DNA from: Candidatus Aenigmatarchaeota archaeon
Lineage (GTDB): Archaea; Aenigmatarchaeota; Aenigmatarchaeia; PWEA01; JAGHBM01
Direction: 5' to 3'
Assembly: GCA_021160955.1 (NCBI GenBank)
Contig: JAGHBM010000070.1
Span: 1-12,499, forward strand
Length of the DNA stretch: 12,499 nucleotides
Part shown: piece after piece, positions 6,478 through 12,499 of the stretch
Layout of the letters: the number at the start of each line of letters is the position of its first letter
Position numbering within the stretch: the first letter of the stretch is position 1
Notes under the pieces: generated by a model
What the model saw: only the letters and a program-made list of their open reading frames with translations
Databases searched by the model: none
What the model was told of the DNA's origin: nothing
Made by a program: the position numbers and the translations under genes

Positions 6478-9400
6478 GTGGTTTCCATCGGAGTCCTTAG
6501 GAATGTTAAAGATATTTTTCGTAGAAGGAGTAAATCCAAGGATGAGCCATGGGATGAGTTGGTGAAAGAGGCAGAAAAAGCCACTTCACCGAACTTTTCC
6601 AACACAGGAGGCAATGTTAATCCCTTACCTTCTTCTGAGTTTTCTGAACCTTCTAAATTCAAGCCTATGGGTGCAAAAGAATTTTCCCAATACGTGAAGA
6701 GGCTTCAAACGAGTTCGAGTGCTAGAAGCCAAGAAAGGGGAAGAAAACTCGCCAGTCAATACAGGAGATGGTTCTTGAAGGTGAAGGATAAGGATACCGC
6801 AGCAAAGAAAGCCCTTGCAAGCGTTCAGATGGCAACTGCCCGTGAAAAGATAAAGGAAGCTGAATCTGAGGGAAACGTGGAAAGAGCAAGTAGATGGAAA
6901 AAAGTATTGGGCCATGCACTGACCAAGCATCAAGAGGGGCAGAAATATACCACTAACATAGGTGTTAGACCAAAAGAAATCACACCAAAGGATATAGAAA
7001 GAATCGCAGAGGGAGGAGAAGGTCCCGGTGAGGAAAGTACAGGTGAGGGAAATGGTGGGTCTGAAGGCACAGGCTCGGGAAGCAGGTTCAAAGGATCATT
7101 AGGAAGACTTAGGGCAAAATTCAGCGATTATGCTACAAAGAGAAGGTTAAAAAAGATAGAAAAAAAGGAAATTGAAGAAGAAAAAGAGTATGCTAAAGAT
7201 GCTGAATGGAAGGCATTCCAAATGGAATTGAAGAGGACGAGAGAAGAGGCGAAGAAAGAGTCTGAAATCCTTACCATACCGAAAATGAAGATAACGGATC
7301 GGACTGGTCATGTCTGGTATGAAAGATATAAAGAAGTTATGAATTCTTTGAAAGGCTCGGATCCGGATGTGGCTGAAGAGATGGCCAAGAGGTTCAGGGC
7401 ATATCTTGGTCAAGGTTATTCTCCTGAAGAGGCGGCAAAGGCCGTATTAGAAGAAATGGAAAAGAGACCACCCAAACCAAAAGTCACTGGTGAGTTGTCC
7501 CCAGAAGGTCCAGGTGAACCACCTGGCGGGAAACCATCTCCACCACCAGGGAAAGGACACGGCGAAGAAAAGCCCAGATGTGACCTCTGTGGAAAGGAGA
7601 CTGATGACCTGAGATATGTTTCAACACCTCAGGGTATTCTAAAGGTTTGTCCAGAGTGCTATAAGAAATTGCAAGAAGCTGCTAACAAGGGTAAGTCTGG
7701 TAAGGAGGAAGAACCCAAAGAAGAAGCTTTCAACCAATTCGATCCGAGGTTAAAAGTCGATGTTCCATGTCCAAGGTGTGGATCTGGCGAGGTTTACATA
7801 AAAGTGGACAAAAATGGTAAGCCTATAAAAGGAAAGCTCGTGTGTAAGACTTGTGGTTACGAGTTCTCGGCTCCCAAGAGAATGTTGAAAAAAATTAAGA
7901 AGCCGAGTGGAAAGATATTCTCATCCATATTCCATGGTGCTCTACCTACCATAATTCTTGCCATAATGATTGCATTTGGAATAATGATGGTCTTTGGTAC
8001 CGCTACGGGAACGATAATGTTATCGGCAGGAATAGTTTTGATATCAATGGAAAGGTTATTTGACCCAGTCGGCTCCGGAGGTTATGTCAAGTCAGTTTTC
8101 AGGACATTCGGTTTCATATTGATAGGTCTCGGCTTGTACATGCACTTTCACACGGTGCCTTTGTTGAAGGTAGTCCCACTTTTCGTTTTGGCATTTGAGC
8201 TGGTCACCTACCCGATGCCTGAAAAGGTTGTCACCCCAGAGCAGAAGGGCATGCAAATAATGAGAGTTTTACTTGGAATTGTTTTGATATTGGTATTCTA
8301 TTGGACTTTCATAGGTTTGATGGCCGTCAGCCCATATCTCTTCTGGTCATTGATCTTGATGTCGGCGGCATTCTTCATAGCTGTTCCTGTATCTCAGTCC
8401 GTTGGTGATGCGACCATAGATGATGCTATGAACAAGATGTTGAAAGTTGGTGAGAACATTGGCGAGGGAATTGCAAAGGGATTGGGCAAAAAAGCAGCTT
8501 CGTTTAGCTTGGCAACCATAGTAAAAATTATAATCTTCATTGTTTTGTTTGAACTGGTCGTTAAATTTGCCTTACCAATGCTCGGAGTTCCCGTGAGCTT
8601 TTCACTGAAGACACCACTTGGACTGTTGGGAGCGATTTCAAATCCATCGGGATTGATGGATTTGTTGACTGGAACTATGATTGGTACGCTGGTTCTAATA
8701 GCTGGACTCATCCACACGGCCAACAAACCACATGATTTGAATGGATTGTTGTTAGGAATGTTCGGAGGTTCTGGCATAATAGCAGGATCACTGGCTTTGG
8801 CCGGAACAACTTTTGCGTACTTCTTCTTCCTCATAATAGCGAGTGTCGGGATAATAGCCGCGGCACCTGTTGTTAATGCGAGACCCATTATAGGCGTTCC
8901 AATATTGTTTGCACTCATAATTACGGCAACAGCTGCATATCCAGATGTTATGGGAGAATCAGTTTTTGGAATTTGGTGGCCTAAGATAGATTATGCAATA
9001 AGTTCAATCACACCTACATTCGAGGGTATGATCGCACCGTTCAAGTCTCTGCAAGAAGGGTTCCAAATATTGAGCAATCCAGTTGCATACTACCAGAATT
9101 ATCAACCTCAGACCTCCACGAAGGAGAGTATAGGTGCCATAGAAGTCACAAGGGTCGAACCAATGGGTGAGACAACCATTACCATGCCGAGTCAAAAGGT
9201 CATGGTTTTAGCGACGATCGAAAACAGAGGAAAGGAGTACGGAAAAGATATTACGGTCAAACCAATACAACCTGTATATGCACACGGAACTGCAGAGGGA
9301 AGACCAGCTGGCAGCGTGAAGATCAACTGTGACGGTGTTTACAAATCTTCCTGTAATATAGACCTTCTGCTGCCGGGTGAGTTAAGACAATATGGTATTG

Positions 9401-10110
9401 AATATACTATAGGTGAAGGCAAATACTTACTAAGAGGAAACTACATCTCCTACGGTGCACAAATAAGTTATGATTACGATGTAAATGGCAAAGTCAGTGT
9501 CTCAGTTATGGATAAAGATTACTATTACAAGCTCGCAGAAAACGGGAAGCTGAATAAACAGGAACAAGTGACCGAAGACAGTGGAGGCCCAGTCAGACTG
9601 GGAATAGCAGTTATGAGAAATGAGATGCCAGTGAGAGACGACATGGGTGGAGTACCTGTTATGATATATCTCGAAAACCAAGGAAGGGGAACTGCCAAGA
9701 TAAAGAATGCCTACATAGACATAAGCTCACTAGAGAACAATGGAAAGAAGGTTTACTGTGTTGCGGGAAGTGTTGAAGGCGCCGATGAGACGAAACCTTT
9801 GGATGGGATCAAAGGCAAAACCATAGGTCCAGGAGAATCGATTAAAGGATACTGTTACTCCAAGATACCTGATATAGATGTAGATCAAAAGACCTTCCAG
9901 TTGACTGCAAAGGTGGATTATACCTATACGAGCAAAGTTGAAAAGAAGATGAACATTGATTTCGGATCCTTTTACAGTTGTGAGTGCGTGAAGGACAACG
10001 ACAAGAAATACATATTGGTCAAGAGTTGTAACGATTGTAGTGATTCTCTATGTGATCAACTTTTCAGTGGATACAGTCTCAACCAATGTGTTGGAAAACA
10101 AGGACAGTAA
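6478..10110 (+). CDS. Large multi-pass membrane protein: zinc ribbons inside, CARDB-like ectodomain outside (unknown function)
   Basis: A 1210-residue protein of no family I know. Residues 1-330 are charged and mostly helical, broken by a Gly/Glu/Ser linker (178-203). A Pro/Gly linker (331-366) leads to two zinc ribbons, C368xxC371...C391xxC394 and C431xxC434...C456xxC459. About eleven membrane segments follow, near 486-507, 509-525, 541-557, 560-578, 593-612, 613-636, 679-702, 725-745, 755-775, 777-798 and 802-821. With the ribbons inside, an odd count puts the C-terminal 390 residues outside. That part holds two beta domains (about 885-1010 and 1037-1160) resembling CARDB-type adhesion modules, and a Cys-rich tail (C1168, C1170, C1184, C1187, C1192, C1204). 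Start is GTG; no in-frame ATG lies nearer than codon 64, and a TATA-like site is about 35 bases upstream. The next gene, a lipoprotein, carries the same two domains. A sensor or anchor joining surface to cytoplasm is inference. Confidence 0.85.
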   Translation: MVSIGVLRNVKDIFRRRSKSKDEPWDELVKEAEKATSPNFSNTGGNVNPLPSSEFSEPSKFKPMGAKEFSQYVKRLQTSSSARSQERGRKLASQYRRWFLKVKDKDTAAKKALASVQMATAREKIKEAESEGNVERASRWKKVLGHALTKHQEGQKYTTNIGVRPKEITPKDIERIAEGGEGPGEESTGEGNGGSEGTGSGSRFKGSLGRLRAKFSDYATKRRLKKIEKKEIEEEKEYAKDAEWKAFQMELKRTREEAKKESEILTIPKMKITDRTGHVWYERYKEVMNSLKGSDPDVAEEMAKRFRAYLGQGYSPEEAAKAVLEEMEKRPPKPKVTGELSPEGPGEPPGGKPSPPPGKGHGEEKPRCDLCGKETDDLRYVSTPQGILKVCPECYKKLQEAANKGKSGKEEEPKEEAFNQFDPRLKVDVPCPRCGSGEVYIKVDKNGKPIKGKLVCKTCGYEFSAPKRMLKKIKKPSGKIFSSIFHGALPTIILAIMIAFGIMMVFGTATGTIMLSAGIVLISMERLFDPVGSGGYVKSVFRTFGFILIGLGLYMHFHTVPLLKVVPLFVLAFELVTYPMPEKVVTPEQKGMQIMRVLLGIVLILVFYWTFIGLMAVSPYLFWSLILMSAAFFIAVPVSQSVGDATIDDAMNKMLKVGENIGEGIAKGLGKKAASFSLATIVKIIIFIVLFELVVKFALPMLGVPVSFSLKTPLGLLGAISNPSGLMDLLTGTMIGTLVLIAGLIHTANKPHDLNGLLLGMFGGSGIIAGSLALAGTTFAYFFFLIIASVGIIAAAPVVNARPIIGVPILFALIITATAAYPDVMGESVFGIWWPKIDYAISSITPTFEGMIAPFKSLQEGFQILSNPVAYYQNYQPQTSTKESIGAIEVTRVEPMGETTITMPSQKVMVLATIENRGKEYGKDITVKPIQPVYAHGTAEGRPAGSVKINCDGVYKSSCNIDLLLPGELRQYGIEYTIGEGKYLLRGNYISYGAQISYDYDVNGKVSVSVMDKDYYYKLAENGKLNKQEQVTEDSGGPVRLGIAVMRNEMPVRDDMGGVPVMIYLENQGRGTAKIKNAYIDISSLENNGKKVYCVAGSVEGADETKPLDGIKGKTIGPGESIKGYCYSKIPDIDVDQKTFQLTAKVDYTYTSKVEKKMNIDFGSFYSCECVKDNDKKYILVKSCNDCSDSLCDQLFSGYSLNQCVGKQGQ

Positions 10111-10113
10111 AGT

Positions 10114-10123
10114 TTTATATTTT
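10114..10123 (+). promoter_or_regulatory. TATA-like site before the lipoprotein gene
   Basis: TTTATATTTT begins 4 bases after the stop of the large membrane protein gene and is about 25 bases before the ATG at 10144. The lipoprotein gene may therefore have its own start in addition to readthrough. GTGAT at 10136-10140 is only 3 bases from the ATG, too close for a good ribosome binding site. Confidence 0.35.
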
Positions 10124-10143
10124 AAAAATCAAAAAGTGATAGT

Positions 10144-11229
10144 ATGAAAGGAAAAGAATTTTTGTTGCTCGGTCTAATAATGTTAATTCCCGTTATTTTT
10201 GTTTCTGGTTGTGTCCAAGGTCCTGGAATGCAGATGATATTTGGTTCCATGGGCCAGGAAAAAGAAGCTCCACCGGACGTTTTGAAGATACAGAGTGTTA
10301 CCGTCGTACCGAACCCACCTATAACTTCCAACTCTAATTTTGAGATAAGCTTCCAAGTAGTCAATGTGGGTAAAGCTGAACAAGGTGACAAAGCAGCAAA
10401 GGATGTTAAGGCATTCATATACGATTGGGGACTTTGTTCGCCCATAGACAGCAACGGTAATGTCATTCGAGAGAAAGAAATCCCAGGAATAGACGGCCAG
10501 CCGGTGGATATATACCCCGGTGGTGCGGAGTTGGTAACACAAGATTTTAAGACTCCCACGAACGAAGAGCTTGGAAATATGGAAGGTACTTGTCCCATAA
10601 GATTTAGGGTTGAATATGGGTACGATGCCCATTCCACTACAACGCTCACTTTGATTTCACAGGACAGGTTGAGAGAAGCTGCGAGGGCAGGAGAGTCCTT
10701 GTCTGTTTCACCAACGACAACCAAATCAAGAGGCCCCATAAAGATAGATTTGAGTGTTGATTCAACACAACCCGTTAGATCCGACATGGTCATACCTGTA
10801 ACTGTTAAGGTTGAAGATGTCGGTACTGGACTCTATCAGCAAGTTGATACAAATTCTCTTGTTTTGACCTTCCCAAGCGATTTTGATGTTACATGCTATC
10901 CTAAGGAATGGATAGGATCGGCAGTTCAATCCGGAGATTCCAAGCAGGTCAGAAACATAAAGCCGATAACACTCATTCAGGGACAAACCCCGGCAATAAG
11001 GTGTGACTTGAAGTACAAAGGACCGGAGATTACCAACATGAAGACTTTCACTGTGAGAGCTTATATGGACTATGTCTACAAGGTTTACGGTGACACTTCA
11101 GTGACGGTTAAGCCAACTTATCAACCACTGCCGTTTGAAGGATCCTCAAACGAAGGGCAAGCTAGTACAGGAACTGAAAATGAGGGAGGGTCAGAATCTC
11201 AAGGAACGGAAGGTGGAGAATCTCCATAG
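10144..11229 (+). CDS. Surface lipoprotein with two CARDB-like domains (unknown function)
   Basis: A 361-residue exported protein. The signal peptide is short (KGKE, then a hydrophobic run 6-20) and ends in the lipobox VSGC with C23, so lipid attachment to the outer face of the membrane is expected. Two beta domains follow (about 44-172 and 198-325), each with a cysteine pair that could bridge (C98/C150 and C251/C287). The tail (331-361) is Gly, Ser, Glu and Thr rich and probably flexible. By eye both domains match the ectodomain of the preceding gene in the same order. The second begins GPIKIDLSV...PVRSDM...PV against GPVRLGIAV...PVRDDM...PV, and ends KTFTVRAYMDYVY against KTFQLTAKVDYTY. The gene lies 33 bases after that gene on the same strand, so the two proteins probably act together, though binding is inferred. 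No enzyme motif is seen. It is not a standard substrate-binding protein. Confidence 0.85.
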   Translation: MKGKEFLLLGLIMLIPVIFVSGCVQGPGMQMIFGSMGQEKEAPPDVLKIQSVTVVPNPPITSNSNFEISFQVVNVGKAEQGDKAAKDVKAFIYDWGLCSPIDSNGNVIREKEIPGIDGQPVDIYPGGAELVTQDFKTPTNEELGNMEGTCPIRFRVEYGYDAHSTTTLTLISQDRLREAARAGESLSVSPTTTKSRGPIKIDLSVDSTQPVRSDMVIPVTVKVEDVGTGLYQQVDTNSLVLTFPSDFDVTCYPKEWIGSAVQSGDSKQVRNIKPITLIQGQTPAIRCDLKYKGPEITNMKTFTVRAYMDYVYKVYGDTSVTVKPTYQPLPFEGSSNEGQASTGTENEGGSESQGTEGGESP

Positions 11230-11244
11230 ATATGGAATCTTTTG

Positions 11245-11279
11245 AAATTTCTTTCGTTTTTTTCTTGTGAAAGAAATTT
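11245..11279. repeat. Perfect 11-bp inverted repeat between the lipoprotein and RPA-like genes
   Basis: AAATTTCTTTC (11245-11255) and GAAAGAAATTT (11269-11279) are exact reverse complements around a 13-base loop holding a run of seven T. It begins 16 bases after the lipoprotein stop. It can act as a terminator of the envelope unit. The right arm also runs into a TATA-like stretch (AAATTTATAT), so it could instead be a protein-binding operator for the next gene. The repeat itself is certain; the role is open. Confidence 0.6.
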
Positions 11280-11294
11280 ATATTCAACTACTCC

Positions 11295-11305
11295 AATTTA
11301 AAATA
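11295..11305 (+). promoter_or_regulatory. TATA box of the RPA-like gene
   Basis: AATTTAAAATA predicts a transcription start near 11325, leaving a leader of about 40 bases that contains the GGTGAT site at 11355-11360. Confidence 0.4.
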
Positions 11306-11367
11306 AGCCTAAAAATTGTTTTGGCAAAATATTTTGACAAGGGCATTTGGTTTTGGTGATTACGTTG

Positions 11368-12108
11368 GTGGAAAGAAAAAGGTTAACTGCCATCAAGACC
11401 GATATAAAGTCGGTGGTTGATGGGAAATATTTCAAGGCAGAGGGGTTTGAAAGCAATTATGTGATAACTCCAGTTGGAGTTAGAATTTCAAGAGTCAGGA
11501 TAATGGCTACTATCATGAACAAGTTTGTCACGGAAGATGGCAAATACGGTTTTATAGTTCTTGACGACGGAACCGAGACTATAAGGGCAAAGATATTCAA
11601 GAGTGTTAAGATGCTCGAGAATCTGAGCATCGGGGACATAGTCGATGTGATAGGAAAGATAAGGGAATATGGAGACGAATTGTACATAGCACCGGAGATA
11701 ATAAGAAAGATAGAAGATCCAAATTTCTTGATACTGAGAAAGGCAGAACTGCTGGATCAAAGAAAAAAGTTTGAAGAGATAAGGAAAAAAATAAAGGAAT
11801 TTCAGAAAAAAACTTCAGACTTGGAAGAGATAAAGAAACTTGCACAGGCGGAAGGTATCTCCGAAGAAGTTGTTGAATCCATAGTCGAAAGTGAAGAAGT
11901 CGATGAGGAAGAAATAGAAGATAGAAAGTCCATGAAAGACAAAGTATTGGAGATAATAGATATGCTCGATGATGGCACGGGTGCAGAGTATTCTCAAGTT
12001 ATTTCTGAGTCAGGTCTTGATGAAAACGAGGTTGAAGAAATAATAAACGAGCTCTTGAACGACGGTATCTGTTATGAACCGAGACCGGGAAAGATAAAGA
12101 GATTGTGA
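11368..12108 (+). CDS. RPA32-type single-strand-DNA-binding protein (OB fold plus winged helix)
   Basis: Predicted nucleic-acid-binding subunit of the archaeal RPA system, which coats single-stranded DNA in replication and repair. The start chosen is GTG 11368, because GGTGAT (11355-11360) sits 7 bases before it; this gives 246 residues. The frame is open back to a TTG at 11347, which has no such site. The OB fold covers about 35-115: NYVITPVGVRISRVRIMATI (30-49), then FIVLDDGTETIRAKIF (62-77), GDIVDVIGKI (89-98) and the closing strand ELYIAPEIIRKI (104-115). A charged, coiled linker (about 120-185), very acidic at its end, leads to a winged helix (about 188-246) ending YEPRPGKIKRL. This order is that of archaeal RPA32 (COG3390-like). 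A related tRNA-anticodon-type OB protein is the alternative. It is not next to another RPA subunit here; thioredoxin follows. Confidence 0.8.
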   Translation: MERKRLTAIKTDIKSVVDGKYFKAEGFESNYVITPVGVRISRVRIMATIMNKFVTEDGKYGFIVLDDGTETIRAKIFKSVKMLENLSIGDIVDVIGKIREYGDELYIAPEIIRKIEDPNFLILRKAELLDQRKKFEEIRKKIKEFQKKTSDLEEIKKLAQAEGISEEVVESIVESEEVDEEEIEDRKSMKDKVLEIIDMLDDGTGAEYSQVISESGLDENEVEEIINELLNDGICYEPRPGKIKRL

Positions 12109-12112
12109 TTCA

Positions 12113-12132
12113 ATTGCTGAGTGAGAAGCAAT
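12113..12132 (+). terminator. Small hairpin just after the RPA-like gene
   Basis: ATTGCT (12113-12118) and AGCAAT (12127-12132) pair as a 6-base stem with an 8-base loop, starting 4 bases after the stop codon. A short pyrimidine-rich run (CTCTATTTCTT) follows. It is a weak terminator candidate; the rest of the 12133-12280 gap is very AT-rich with nothing recognised. Confidence 0.3.
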
Positions 12133-12280
12133 ACTCTATTTCTTAAAGATTTGTATCCAAGTTATTCGTCATTAAATAATTCTTTATTCCAATTCTTCAA
12201 TTATAAGTATATTTTCGATTCTGTTAACATCACTACCATATATTACCAAGCAATAAAAAGTAAACACAACCAAATATCGA

Positions 12281-12290
12281 AAAATATAAA
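12281..12290 (+). promoter_or_regulatory. TATA box of the thioredoxin gene
   Basis: AAAATATAAA predicts a start near 12315 and a leader of about 50 bases that ends in GGTGAG (12353-12358), 8 bases before the thioredoxin ATG. Confidence 0.4.
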
Positions 12291-12366
12291 TATGAGTTCT
12301 GTCTATGAATTTTAATCGCAAAATGCTCCATATGGTTTGCTTTTTGTGAGTTGGTGAGGGGTTGAT

Positions 12367-12499
12367 ATGCATATAGACGTAACCGATGCGGACTTTCAGG
12401 AAAAGGTCATTGAGAAGTCCAAGGAAGTCCCAGTCGTCGTGGATTTCTGGGCGACTTGGTGTATGCCTTGCTTGATGATAAGTCCAGTATTGGACAAAC
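12367..12499 (+). CDS. Thioredoxin, N-terminal part (runs off the window)
   Basis: Small thiol-disulphide oxidoreductase of the cytoplasm that reduces disulphides in partner proteins. The 44 visible residues start at ATG 12367, with GGTGAG 8 bases upstream. They show the usual first helix (DADFQEKVI, 7-15), the central strand VPVVVDFWATW (21-31) and the active site WCMPC (31-35), followed by MISPVLDK at the window edge. The spacing and the FWA-W context are those of true thioredoxins, not glutaredoxins. Classical thioredoxins have CGPC; Met in place of Gly is a change at the position that tunes redox potential. The cis-proline and C-terminal half are beyond the window. It has its own promoter and seems independent of the RPA-like gene. 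Confidence 0.93.
   Translation, partial: MHIDVTDADFQEKVIEKSKEVPVVVDFWATWCMPCLMISPVLDK

Noticed and set aside
6458..6565. ATG frame of 35 codons overlapping the start of the large gene
   Set aside because: It has no binding site, overlaps a long confident frame and shows no recognisable product.
8394..8918. Minus-strand frame of 174 codons inside the large membrane protein gene
   Set aside because: Hydrophobic-codon mirror of the membrane segments on the other strand, with no start signal.
11347..11367. Upstream TTG start of the RPA-like gene
   Set aside because: The GGTGAT site at 11355-11360 is downstream of it and correctly spaced for the GTG at 11368.
12121..12372. Short frames of 62-64 codons on both strands before thioredoxin
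   Set aside because: Very AT-rich, no binding sites and overlapping each other; more likely non-coding promoter region.

Overview
The window is chromosomal DNA from an archaeon. The evidence is a family-B replicative DNA polymerase with archaeal domain order, an archaeal Pelota, an RPA32-type single-strand-binding protein, A/T-rich TATA boxes about 25-30 bases before several leaderless starts, and GGTGA-type ribosome binding sites before others. Two cysteine pairs in the polymerase match the disulphide positions known in Pyrococcus polymerase, which hints at a warm habitat. The lineage cannot be fixed from this sequence; a DPANN or euryarchaeal relative is plausible but inferred.

Layout. Positions 1-4946 hold information-processing and housekeeping genes. 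On the minus strand are polB and, after it, the start of a small unknown gene that runs off the left edge through an 18-base T tract. Divergent from polB is a two-gene plus-strand unit: an MscS-type mechanosensitive channel, then 4 bases later a nucleoside 2-deoxyribosyltransferase-like protein. Pelota lies on the minus strand and converges on that unit. Its leader carries a 35-bp tandem duplication that makes a 10-residue upstream ORF and two identical hairpins, each holding a Shine-Dalgarno sequence in its loop and a start codon in its stem.

Positions 5072-11230 hold three plus-strand envelope genes without a recognised family: a membrane-anchored protein with repeated beta domains; a 1210-residue protein with a charged cytoplasmic half, two zinc ribbons, about eleven membrane segments and a two-domain ectodomain; and a lipoprotein. 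By eye, the lipoprotein's two domains match the ectodomain of the 1210-residue protein in the same order. This pair is the best candidate here for an undescribed surface system.

The right end holds an OB-fold/winged-helix protein of the archaeal RPA32 type and the beginning of a thioredoxin with a CMPC active site. No tRNA, rRNA, CRISPR array, insertion sequence, integrase or intein was seen. Genes 1-174 and 3490-3927 look more AT-rich than their neighbours. There is no gene-free stretch longer than 300 bases; the longest gaps are 6277-6477, 12109-12366 and 11230-11367.
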